Shown here: positions 9,837 to 19,699 of the stretch, in pieces
How positions within the stretch are numbered: position 1 is the first letter of the stretch
Layout: each line of letters starts with the position of its first letter
Origin: Stenopsyche tienmushanensis
Lineage: Eukaryota; Arthropoda; Insecta; Trichoptera; Stenopsychidae
Length of the DNA: 64,000 nt
Direction of reading: 5' to 3'
Assembly: GCA_008973525.1 (NCBI GenBank)
Contig: WACJ01000075.1
Location: 434,001 to 498,000, forward strand
The notes under the pieces: generated by a model
Databases searched by the model: none
What the model saw: only the letters and a program-made list of their open reading frames with translations
Told to the model about the DNA's origin: nothing
Position numbers and translations under genes: made by a program

Positions 9837-10017
9837 CACTGTTCACTGAAAAAAGACTGAAACTGTTCTCAAAATTAAGCAGTGTCAAATTCACGCAGAC
9901 TTGCTTGAAGTCTTCACCCGAAACTCGACCAAAACCGTCAACAGGACAGTCCGGGAGCCACGGGCAGAAGATTGGCAAAAACCAGCAAACAGGAAGTCCG
10001 ATCTAGTCCAGAGCAAC
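9837..10017 (+). repeat. 180-bp direct repeat, copy 2
   Basis: Second copy, offset 462-463 bp from the first. It is followed by a small inverted repeat (GATCTCGAGCAACGAGAGATC at 10018-10038, with an ATCTC/GAGAT core) and then by the hAT-linked repeat at 10.06 kb. Confidence 0.75.
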
Positions 10018-10059
10018 GATCTCGAGCAACGAGAGATCGAAAATAGTATAATGAGGGAA

Positions 10060-10382
10060 AGGTTACTATAAAAATTTGAAAAACATATATGTTCGCTATA
10101 TATGTATACATAGATTAGACAGTTACTGCCCCTAGGCGTCGCCTAATTTCGCCAATTAGTAATTACGCCACTGTTTCCAAGCGTCCAGATTTCGTCGGGA
10201 ATGTCTCGATTTAGTAGCCTTCATCGTGTTGGTGAGGCGTACGATTTCTGTTAGATAAAAATTTCAATCCCGAAATTTTCGGGACTACGTTTTCTAATCC
10301 CGGGATTCTTAAGTACCTAAAATCGTCCGGGATCCCGGGATTGGAAAACGTAATCCCGAAAATTGGGATTGGGATTGGATGT
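10060..10382 (-). repeat. hAT-linked repeat, copy in reverse
   Basis: The reverse complement of 10060-10245 matches 24595-24775, including CAGTGGCGTAATTACTAATT and the AACATATATGTTTTTC block. Next to it (10265-10380) are repeated words such as AATCCCGAAATTTTCGGGA and AATCCCGGGATT, seen again in reverse at 19258-19305 beside a hAT transposase remnant. It therefore probably derives from a hAT-family element, although CAGTGGCGTAA as a true terminus is not proven. Confidence 0.55.
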
Positions 10383-10917
10383 TGAAGCTGTGATGTCGCT
10401 GGACGAATGTATGGGAATAGACGGGCGACGAATGGAAAGACTCTCTTCGCTAAATAACTATTGATTCCACACGAGATGGAGAGAGAGAGAGATCTGGCTG
10501 AAGGAGGAACAACCTCCTGCAGCCAAGGCTAACCGACGACTCTCCCGACTCCCGCTTCTTGCGCGTCACTACCTAACCGGCAACAGTGCACGCGCAAGAA
10601 GCGATCGGTCGGTAAGCAGGTGCAATGTCTCCACAGGGCCACAAGAGATGACACACTTAAATATATAAAATTACACTCTTCCTCCCTTAACTTCGACCAT
10701 CCTCGGTCGAACATATACTTTATATAAAACAAATTTACAAAAAATAGTAAATGTTTCACAGTTGTCCCTCTCTCTCAAAATAAAGCCAAATAGTTTGTAA
10801 TACAATAACATAATAATAAGCAATAACATAATGTATACCAGATGTCCAAGTATTATAGTATAATAATAACGACTGAGTCATGTACTGCGTGGAAATAAAT
10901 ATCATTTTCTTCGATTG

Positions 10918-11110
10918 ATACTGGAGGGCAAGGTAGAGGGAAGACAAGGAGTCGGTAGAAAGCAAATGAGCTGGCTGCGCAACATTAGAGAGTGGACCGG
11001 AATAAAAAGAGTGGAGGAACTATTTCGAGCAGCGCAGGACAGAGAGGTCTTCGCCACAGTGATCGCCAACGTCGGGGGGACCTGACACGACACAGAAAGA
11101 AGAAGAAGAA
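10918..11110 (+). mobile_element. 5'-truncated LINE tail inserted in E1
   Basis: A 55-codon frame at 10918-11085 ends with TGA and reads EGRQGVGRKQMSWLRNIREW, followed by ELFRAAQDRE and VIANVGGT. This is the standard C-terminal signature of jockey/CR1-like LINE ORF2 (GR..SWL..IR.WTG...A..DR..F...VAN). It is followed by an AAG/AAT-rich tail at about 11094-11110. It sits in the region absent from the other foldback arm, so it inserted after E1. Confidence 0.75.
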
Positions 11111-11949
11111 TAACAACATTTTTTACCTCATTTACATAATTCAACTATAAAAGTACAATTCAGTTTATATATTTATTTCAAAATAAGTACCGTTAGGCAA
11201 ACGCCATTGCTGCTGTCGTCACGTGTCGCTATATTTTAATTAAAAGTTAAATCAACAATATTAATAATAAATACAAAAAAAAACTCATACAGATGCCCCT
11301 ACGTGCACGAAATTTTCTGGACAATCTTTCCCTAGATTTCCGTACTTGCTCGAAACTATAAGATCCGGCTACCGACCCTACATCACGGACTTTCATGGAA
11401 TTCTCACACGTTGAGAACCCAGCCTGCGCCTCTCCGAGGACACCAGCGCCTGGTGCTCACACAAAGCATCGTGTCCATAATAATAACATCTAATACACAA
11501 AAATTTCGTGCACCACGGTTCTCCGATGATCTTAATTTTCACGTACAAAATAGGACAAATTTAAAAATTACGACTTTCCAAAAACAATAACGACATGATA
11601 TACTACGTGGAAGCGACTACTCAAAAAATACAAAACGAAAGCGGCGGCAAAAGCATAAATTTTAGATTAAATTATTTATGTTTCTTTTTTTTGAAATAAG
11701 GACTTTTTCGGGCTATATCATTTACTTGATTGCTCATTTTTTTTCAACTTTATTTTATTTTTCAAATTTATTTCTTATTGTTAAACTTTTTTTTGTTTAC
11801 GTCCAAAATCACTTATATTCGACGCCAGCGCTCCCGCGCAGCAGTTTACCTGTGAGGCGTCATCGACCAGGAATTGGCGCCTCCTATGGCAGCTCAACTT
11901 CTCCACGTGGTCGACGGTGCGCATGGCCTTTTAATGGCCATGGGTGTGC

Positions 11950-11969
11950 AACCTAACCTAACCTAACCT
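11950..11969 (+). repeat. Short telomere-like CCTAA run
   Basis: About 3.6 units of CCTAA, the complement of the arthropod telomere unit TTAGG, at the point where the left arm lacks about 150 bp present in the right arm. The right arm has only a single CCTAACC at the matching site. Confidence 0.7.
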
Positions 11970-12024
11970 CAACGCCTCACGTTGCCGGCGCGCGTCGTTT
12001 TCGTCGCGTTCCATTCAAAACCCT

Positions 12025-12054
12025 CCTAAACGTTACAACAGTGTAACGTTTAGG
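12025..12054. repeat. Perfect palindrome at foldback centre
   Basis: CCTAAACGTTAC (12025-12036) and its exact complement (12043-12054) around a six-base loop. It marks the junction of the end of E1 (12037), a 4-base spacer ACAG, and a new family E start TGTAACGTTTAGG at 12042. Confidence 0.85.
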
Positions 12055-12148
12055 GCGAAGGCGCTCTCAGGGCAGAGTCCCCGGGCAGCTCCCCGCCTCC
12101 GCGTGCTCGTCGGGATGGCCGCACTTACACTGGTGTCAGAATCGACAG
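12042..12148 (+). repeat. Family E 5'-end fragment (E3)
   Basis: From TGTAACGTTTAGG onward this GC-rich stretch matches the reverse complement of 13510-13592, covering the CGCTCTC..GGGCAG..CCCCG and GGGATGGCCGC blocks. It is a 5'-end fragment in the plus direction lying between the two large copies, and forms the foldback loop. Confidence 0.65.
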
Positions 12149-13592
12149 GTTGTAAACGCTGAGGGTTTTGAATGGAAGGCGAAGAAAAAGACGCGCGCCG
12201 GCAACGTGAGGCGTTGAGGTTAGGATGGCGGAGAATCCATCGGCATTCAGCCTCGAAGAGACGATGTAGATGGTGCGTCGGCATCATCGAGCTCAACGCT
12301 GCGCGACACACAGTATACGAAAATATTTGGAGGGTCGAAGATCTGCCGGCCTCCAACCGAGAAGGCCATACGCACCGTCGACCACGTGGAGAAGTTGAGC
12401 TGCCATAGGAGGCGCAAATTCCTGGGCGATGATGCGTCACAGAAAACTGCTGCGCGGGAGCGCTGGCGTCGAATATAAGTGATTTTGGACGCAAACAAAA
12501 AAAGTGTAACAATAAGAAATAAATTTGAAAAATAAAATAAATTTGAAAAAAAATGAGCAATCAAGTAAATGACATAACCCGAAAAAGTCCTTATTTAAAA
12601 AAAAAGAAACATAAATAATTTAATCTAAAATTTATACTTTTGTCGCCGCTTTCGTTTTGTATTTTTTGAGTAGTCACTTCCACGTAGTATATCATGTCGT
12701 TATTATTTTGTGGAAGTCGTAATTTTTAAATTTGTCCTATTTTTTACATGAAAATTAAGATCATCGGAGAGCCGTGGTGCACGAAATTGTTGTGTATTAG
12801 ATATTATTATGGACACGATGTTTTGTCTGAGTACCAGGCGCTGGTGTGCCGGTGATGCCACCAGGCTGGTAGTATGTCGTGAGATACTTAGTGTGAGCCG
12901 CGATGCTCTTGGTGAGCACCAGACGCTGGCGAGCTGGAAATGTAGCCAGGATGGTAGTAGATTGCGTGCAGAGCGGATTGGACCACGATGGTGGGGTTGA
13001 TTGCTGCCGTCACTATCCTCGGAGATGCGCAGGCTGAGTTCTCAAAGTGTGAGAATTCCATGAAAGTCGGTGATGTAGGTTCGGTGGCCGGAACTTATAA
13101 TTTCGCGCAGGTACTGAAATCTAGGGAAGATTGTCCGGAAAATTTCGTGCACCGAGGGGCATCCGTATCCGTGTTTTTGTATTTATTATTAATATTGTTG
13201 ATTGAACGTGTAATTAAAATATAGCGACACGTGACGGCGTAAAGTATACGTTCGACCGAGGATAGTCGAAGTTAAGGGAGGAATAGTGTAATTTTATATA
13301 TTTAAGTGTGTCATCTCTTGTGGCCCTGTGGAGACATTGCACCTGCTTACCGACCGATCGCTTCTTGCGCGTGCCCTGTTGCCGATTAGGTAGTGAAGCG
13401 CAGGAAGCGGGAGTCGGGAGAGTCGTCGGTTAGCTTTGGCCGCGGGAGGTTGTTCCTCCTTCAGCAACATCACAGCCCGATAGAAGAACAGACCCGTGCG
13501 TCAGCGCGGCCATCCCGAGGAGCACGTGGGGGCGGGGAGCCGCCCGGGGGCTCTGCTCCCGAGAGCGCCCCCGCCTCAAACGTTACACTGGT
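12149..13592 (-). mobile_element. Repeat family E, copy E2 (right foldback arm)
   Basis: A minus-oriented copy with TGTAACGTTTGAGG at its 5' end (complement of 13579-13592) and TGTAAACGCTGAGGG marking the other end at 12149, giving about 1.44 kb with matching terminal motifs. It pairs with E1 across 12159-13465. It contains a TATATATTTAAG stretch near 13296 and GC-rich ends. Several frames of 60-175 codons on both strands are shadows of the repeat; none resembles a transposition protein. A solo LTR or a non-autonomous DNA element are both possible. Confidence 0.65.
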
Positions 13593-13639
13593 TAAGAAGA
13601 CGTACCTGGCCATTTGACTTTTTCACGATTCGCTAAAAC

Positions 13640-13870
13640 CTTACTAATTACTATAAGCTATGATTTAGCAAATCGGTCCACAGCTTCACCTGTGCTTCGA
13701 CAAATTAATGTCCTGCAGCGACTTCCAATCATGTTGTCCTTGCTGATGATGGTGATCCAGGTTCAAGTGGTTTATTACGCTTTTACAGAGCTATGAAAAA
13801 AAAAATTGTAAATAATAAATATATGACCTACATTGATATCGTGAATAATTGTCACCTTCAACATGAGCAA
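13640..13870 (+). repeat. Dispersed repeat family S, copy 2
   Basis: Matches 3586-3770, with the AATGTCCTGCAG, CAGGTTCAAGTGG and AATAATAAATATATGA blocks. It leads directly into the left arm of the second foldback. Confidence 0.55.
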
Positions 13871-13950
13871 GTTGGGCCCGGATGGACAAAAGTCGCCCTG
13901 ATGTCGCTAAATTCTACATCGCAAAATGGACATAAATTTGATCTACCAAT

Positions 13951-14595
13951 CTGCAATCGTATTAATGCTGCACAAGATCTGAGTAGTCGATGATGATGCA
14001 TCAACGTGAAATAAAACCGTCACAAGATTGCAGCGAATCTTTTGTATTATTAGCGAATAAAATGGGTTGACTACGAAAAAATTCTGCACTATTTTAACGG
14101 CCCTAAATCTTATATTTTTAAATTGACATTAAGTACCTTCAATCCACTATGAATCGTTACCCTGATACGTGTTCTAGAATATTCAATGTTAATATTCATT
14201 ATTAAAAGTATTTATAAAATGGCCCGATCGACCTGAGTTTGAATCACCTGAACATCGCATCGAAAAATATTTCAACACACTTAAAATATATAAAGACTCG
14301 CCTGATTTTGTTGCTGAATGACGATTAGGAGACATTCTGGAGCTGTCATGTACTTTGCGTATCACTTGGAGGAAGAAGTATCACTTTATAAACGCACGTG
14401 AAATTTTCACCACGCGACAATAAAATGTATCGACCGGTTAACCTAAGTATCGAATGGCAACTGATCGGTGTTGGTCTAAAACGCGACGCCTTAACGAGAC
14501 GGAAAAATTTAAGCGCATTTATGATCAATTATTAAGCCTTCTTTACAAATGATAAATTGAGCTGATATGATAATCTTTCATATAAAAAAATCTCA
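13951..14595 (+). repeat. Foldback 2, left arm (645 bp)
   Basis: Reverse-complementary to 14950-15595 over its whole length, estimated at above 90% identity by eye. The outer ends are CTGCAATCGT and ACGATTGCAG, the inner ends AAAAAATCTCA and TGAGATTTTTTT. The arms differ by point changes and a few single-base indels. No protein is recognisable in the arm. The outer side joins family S copy 2. Confidence 0.85.
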
Positions 14596-14949
14596 TGTTA
14601 TTTTTATAGTTTTTAGGCATGGTTATTCATTCTCAAGAAATTTAGCAAAATATTTTATAAAAATATTATTCTTTAATTTTTTTCTACGGCCTTGGCGGCG
14701 TGATGAACCACATGATCCTGGATCACTGTCGGCGGGGAGCTCAGAAGGATTAGGAGCAACTTTCGGGACATTATTTTTTCGATCCACAAGGAAAACCTTT
14801 GGCCGATTTTTGATACGATACAGATTGTTAAAAAATTAATTTTATTAGTTTAAGTTGCATATCGACAAGTGCGTATCATTTTCAATTTTCAAAAACTTTT
14901 CTTAAAGAACAAGCTTGCGTTTGAATACCTGATTTTAGAGATAGAATAC
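14596..14949. other. Foldback 2 spacer
   Basis: 354 bp between the arms. A GC-richer core (14690-14820) can be read on the minus strand without stops as NRPKVFLVDRKNNVPKVAPN followed by a Ser/Asp/Pro-rich stretch. I cannot name the family; it may be a piece of a larger transposon protein caught between the arms. Confidence 0.5.
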
Positions 14950-15595
14950 TGAGATTTTTTTATGTGAAAGTTTATCATAGCAGCTCAATTTATCATTGAT
15001 TAATAAGACTTAATAATTGATCATTAATGCGCTTAAATTTTTCCGTCGCGTTGAGGCGTCGCGTTTTAGACCAACACCGATCAGTTGTCATTCGATATTT
15101 AGGTTTATCGGTCGATACATTTTATTGTCGCGTGGTGAAAATTGCACGTGCGTTTATAAATTGATACTTCTTCTTCCAAGTGATACGCAAAATACATGAC
15201 AGCTCCAGAATGTCTCCTAATCGTCATTCAGCAACAAAATCAGGCGAGTCTTTATAGATTTTAAGTGTGTTGAAATACTTTTCGATGCGATGTTCAGGTG
15301 ATTCAAGCTCTGGTCGATCAGGCATTTTATAAATACTTTTAATAATGAATATTCACATTGAATAGTCTAGAACACATATCAGAGTAACGATTCATAGTGG
15401 ATTGAAGGTACTTAATGTCAATTTAAAAATATAAGATTTAGGGCCGTTAAAATAGTGCAGAATTTTTTTCGTAGTCAAACCATTTTATTCGCTAATAATA
15501 CACAAGATTCGCTGCAATCTTGTGACGGTTTTATTTCACTGTTGATGCATCATCATCGACTACTCAGATCTTGTGCAGCATCAATACGATTGCAG
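14950..15595 (-). repeat. Foldback 2, right arm (646 bp)
   Basis: Partner of 13951-14595. Transcription through the pair would give a long double-stranded hairpin. Beyond 15595 the sequence no longer pairs with the left flank. Confidence 0.85.
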
Positions 15596-15783
15596 GTAAC
15601 ACTCTTACTTTTAAACTTGGTCGTAATTTCGTTTTTTTTTTTCGAAAAAATCCTCTCAGTTGTTGAGTTTCGTTGTATCGATAATGGAGAATCGTTAAGA
15701 ATATCTAAAATATCACACCTTTTTTTGTCGTAATCGAAATTTACGTTTAGTTTTTCAATAAACCTTATATGAGCCCATGATTA

Positions 15784-16080
15784 AGTGTCTAAGTCATATT
15801 TTCTTCGTTTTGAGATATTTAAAGGTTTGCGTTTCAATGTTTTAAAAAGTATTTCTACATCAAACCATACAGAGTTTCAGAACTTTTGTAGTCTACTGGG
15901 TGTAAAATTTATTTTGGCATATAAATTTTTCATACAGCTTATAAGAAAAGCATATTGTTTAGGTTCAAATAACAAAGACGGTTTTCAAAATTAGCAAAAT
16001 GCATTATGCTAATTGTGATGAAAGTGGTCTAAGTCAATTTTCATGCGTTTTACGAAATTTAAAGCATTGTTTAATACAAG
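15784..16080. repeat. Imperfect direct repeat near transposon-protein 3' end
   Basis: About 15786-15840 and 16025-16080 share GTGTCTAAGTCA, a TTTTC..CGTTTT block and ATTTAAAG. These lie just downstream of the minus-strand DUF7869-like remnant and may be its sub-terminal repeats. Confidence 0.35.
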
Positions 16081-16189
16081 AAAAAAGTGTTTTTGAAAAT
16101 AACTATTTATTAACATTTTTTATTAATTAATGATTACAATCTGTCATGTCTGCATATTTTTCTTTGGTTATTGTTGTTAGGAAAAACTG

Positions 16190-16957
16190 TTAATTTATTT
16201 CGTAAATCTTTGGCCTTTCTGTTTTGGGTGCAAGGTCTAAAATATGGAAGTTTGCGCCTTCATCTAATGAAGTTTTATATAACATCTTGTATGGTTCATT
16301 TTTCAAAAATCGCATCCACTGAATTTTTAGCCAAGGGACGGATTCACCGGCGATATTTTTGGCTCTTCTTGTAATTGATTCTTCTAACGATTTTGATGAA
16401 AAAAAATCCATCTGCGACATTTTTTCTACATAAAATGGAATTCTTTTACGACACAGTTGCATTAATTCGTAATAGTGTTCAGGGATGTATAAATTATTAG
16501 TATTTCTTATTTTCATTTCTATCAAACCAAAATCACGATCATTTGGCTCCTGATATTGATTGATATCCTTTCCTGATATTAAAAAATTGTGATCAATTAT
16601 TTCAATATTATTATTAGAAGATTGAACTATTTTCAGCCATTTTAGTGCCATTTTGATGTTACAATTTTGGCCCGTACAAGCATCACTGTTTGCTATTGCA
16701 TATTTTTGATTTGTTATTTTTTCACAATGATTTAAAATACATGAAGCAACTTTCTGTGAACCTCTTGATGCTGAAATTTCATCCCATACGTACATTTTAT
16801 CTGTATCATTATGGAAATTATGATAACCTAAGTTGTATACATACATATTTCGCTTATAATAAGCTATCGAAACAGAAAATTTTGGATACGGAAATGCTTT
16901 CTGTAAATCAAATGAAAACCCATAATATTCGTCAGGATTGTCTTTTGATTTTTGAGA
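16190..16957 (-). pseudogene. DUF7869-like transposon protein, main part
   Basis: The 218-codon frame (16846-16190) continues upstream without stops to 16957, reading DEYYGFSFDLQKAFPYPKF before MYVYNLGYHNF. Further motifs in order: MYVWDEISASRGSQKVAS, then NSDACTGQNCN (an Asp typical of an RNase H-like fold), NDRDFGLIE, IPEHYYELM and WLKIQWMRF. This order is that of DUF7869-type proteins encoded by repeated elements in insects and cnidarians. The frame is cut by TGA at 16960-16958, with earlier residues in another frame. The protein's biochemical role is not established. Confidence 0.62.
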
Positions 16958-16960
16958 TCA

Positions 16961-17097
16961 GAAATAATGTATAGAAAATGTCTTCCTTGGGCGATAGCTC
17001 TTAGTTCGCGCTCAGTTTTTGATGAAATCAGATTTCTCTTCTTCTGCAGGATATCTACATTAGTTGGGAAAAAGTATATCTTTCCGCGCATGCGCAC
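16961..17097 (-). pseudogene. DUF7869-like protein, upstream frame-shifted part
   Basis: In a different minus-strand frame the sequence reads NVDILQKKRNLISSKTEREL, as expected just before the DUF7869 core (a Cys-poor linker followed by a charged helix). It is separated from the main part by a frameshift and stop near 16960. No N-terminal region was found above 17100. Confidence 0.4.
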
Positions 17098-17109
17098 TAG
17101 GAGGTCGAT

Positions 17110-18765
17110 ATCAATTTTGATAACCTACATGATGCTCGTGGTGCATTACAACAATGACTTCACATCGAGATAATTTTTAAATTTTTAATATTTAGAATTA
17201 TTAGATTTATCACTAAAAGAATAAATCATGAATTCATAAGACTTCTAAAATGTACTAAAATAAAACTCTTATAATTTGCTTCCATTTATGGGTATTCTAA
17301 AGAATTATTATAAGGAAAAAAATAAGTATAATATATATACATAACGATGGCGTTTATAATTGAAAATGCTTTAAACAAAACTTAAATGTCAAGATGAACA
17401 AAAATACACAGCCTTGAAATTTTACACTTTAATTTCCGTCCAAAAAAGATGAAAATCTTAAGAAAACAGAATCTTCATTTCATTTCGTAATTTTAAGTAT
17501 AAATATATATACGTGTATATTTTTAAATCCGAAATGAAAGCAAAATGAGGCGCTTTGTGAAAAAATATAATTGTACCTTAACTCTTAAGTTACTATTTAT
17601 TTTATTCGTTTTTGACAACTGAGAAATTCGATATTAGAAAGCGTCCTATTTGCGATTTTTCCGCTCAAACTATAAATTGGCAAAAAGTGTCCATAACAAC
17701 AAAATTTTATTCCCGTGTTTAAATCATAGTTTTCCAAGTCAAACTTTTGCTCAAATTGTACCGACAATTTTCCATCTCAATGGGCTTACTTATGTATTTT
17801 TCAACAAAATCGCGTTCCGCTCCTCCAGGTCCTTCGAATTTAATTCATATTCTGCCTATTTAATGTCGATAAATTAATAGTAAGCTTCCCGGGGCAGGAG
17901 CTCGACTCTCGAGCCGTAAAAAAGTTTTCAGGTTCATTAGAGGCCTTTATGGCGCCTTAAATGGCTCAAACAGATGATAAAATGGCGACCTACAAAAACT
18001 CGATAACTTTTTTCACGCCGCGAATATTTTAATATGGGATCGATATTAAACTTCTGACGGACCAATCAAAGCAGATTCGACGTATCTGCACTTGATGGCG
18101 TATCAGAGCCTTCGATAAGAAAATTAAGTTGATGTTCAATGGTATCGCGGGCTTTTGTTATCGCAATAACAAATGTGCACTATATAAATATCAAATCAGA
18201 GAAAATTAGCACCTGAATCAACAGCGATATATTTTCATTGATTCAATAAATACTTTTATTATAGAGACCACATGTCAAAGAGTCATATCTTTATACTGAA
18301 ATTGGAAATTTGGGATAACCATTTTAAGAAGGAAAGAGACTCGATTAAAGATGATCTTCGTGTTCTGTAAAAATAATCCAGAAATGTTACACGAAGTGAA
18401 TAATTTTATTTTGGGGTGTCATCGTCAATGGGGTGACATTCAATACATCTGGATAAAAGACGTAAAGGTATAGACTTGCAATATAAGTTTTTGATGGTGC
18501 ATATTACCCTAATATAGCCCTTTGTGAAATTTTGTGATGAATTGCCGATTTTAGATGTGAAATGTAATTGGTTTCATTATTCAAAACATTTTCCCACTGC
18601 TTTGATCCTTATCCTGTTCATCTTTTGATCCTTTTTGTAAAAACTTTCCGGCTTGGAAATAAAGAACGATTTTAAATGCATTTCCACATCAGCTGCATTT
18701 TTGAATCGTTTTTCTTTCAAACCATGCTCCGCGAACCTGAAAATATGAAAAAATTTCAGATCCAA
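17110..18765. other. AT-rich interval, no gene seen
   Basis: No transposon or gene recognised. A slightly GC-richer stretch at 17885-18125 lacks reading frames and repeat matches within the window and could be unique regulatory DNA, but nothing positive supports that. Confidence 0.5.
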
Positions 18766-19050
18766 TCTCTTCAGGTGCCGCGCTAATGCACAGGTCCGTT
18801 CTTTTTTCGGATCATGTATAGCCGGTCGGATGGACGGGCGTCAAATAGAAAGACTCTCTTCTATAGATGACTCTTTATTCACACGAGAAAGAGCAATAGA
18901 GAGATCTGGCTGCGGGAAGGACGTCTTTCTGCAGCCAAGGCCAACCGACGACTCTTCTCGACTCCTGCCTCCTGCGCATCACCACTCAATCGGCAACGGT
19001 ACACGCGCCAGAAGAGATCGGTTGGTATTCCCAGTTTAATTTCCATAGTA
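18766..19050 (+). repeat. Repeat family E, partial copy E4
   Basis: Matches E1 and E2: GCCGCGCTAATGCACAGG at the start, GACGGGCG and GAAAGACTCTCTTC, TTCACACGAGA, then CCGACGACTC and GCCAGAAGAGATCGGT. It ends where a different AT-rich sequence begins (about 19025-19050), so it is truncated at both ends. Confidence 0.65.
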
Positions 19051-19257
19051 ATCCCTCCTGGATAAAAATCCAGTGCCAAATTTCCTTTGTGGGGGCGCAC
19101 ATTACCACAAAACACTAATCGTATTCGTTTTGCCGATGAGTTTTAAATGTGTTTGTACAGTGTTCCATGTAGATTCCAGTCTTTGTGATTAGAACTCTGG
19201 GATTAGAGACTTTAGTGCATTATCATTAAATTTTGGAAGGCCTTCCGTAGGTGCTCA

Positions 19258-19664
19258 TGAATTCCGGGATTAATAAACGTAGTCCCGAAAAATTCGGGAT
19301 TGAAATGTTTGTTATATTTACCTTTCCCTACCGGTGATGTATTTACTACACATCGACTCTAATAATGGGAATATCGATATGAAATATAATAGATAAAGGG
19401 TTCAGAATTTTTATATTCCTCCGTAATATAATTACAAATCACATCAAAGTATTATAGTATGTAAGTATTCATCTGCAGAGACGGAAATAAATAATTTGTT
19501 GGGAAATCGAGGAATTTTGCGAGTTTTAGTCTGTGTCCAAGAAGATACCTCCAACGAGTTTGAAGACTGAACGTGCATTTTCAGCTGCAGGTTGCCTGGC
19601 TTCCAAAATCAGATCCATACTAAATGACGAAACACTCGATGCTTTAATGTTACTTCGGGCATAG
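19258..19664 (+). pseudogene. hAT transposase C-terminal remnant, copy 1
   Basis: The region 19320-19664 matches 24770-25193. Coding similarity is clearest at 19542-19664, reading TERAFSAAGCLASKIRS and LNDETLDALMLLRA then TAG: the hAT dimerisation domain (ERAFSAAG...L...LMLL). The more upstream part is non-coding and includes CCTTTCCCTACCGGTGATG, shared by both copies. A GGGATT/AATCCC motif block at 19258-19305 links it to the repeat at 10.3 kb. Too little remains for activity. Confidence 0.72.
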
Positions 19665-19699
19665 TTTTCAACATTCCCACACTCAAAATCAATGCAAAC

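Larger units (their letters stand above)
10383..12037 (+). mobile_element. Repeat family E, copy E1 (left foldback arm)
   Basis: A plus-oriented copy of a repeat whose 3' end reads CCTAAACGTTACA at 12025-12037. Its 5' end is cut at about 10383 by the hAT-linked repeat. From 10498 onward it is the reverse complement of E2 (12149-13592), interrupted by an inserted LINE tail at about 10735-11200. The termini (TGT...ACA) would fit a long LTR, or the TIR of a DNA element; no transposase, integrase or RT frame is visible. Relative to E2 it lacks about 150 bp near 11940 and about 160 bp near 11450. Confidence 0.65.

Noticed and set aside
12033..12564. 175- and 105-codon minus-strand frames inside E2
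   Set aside because: They run through the repeat and its foldback loop, change with repeat boundaries, and contain AT-driven Phe/Leu/Ile runs at the start.
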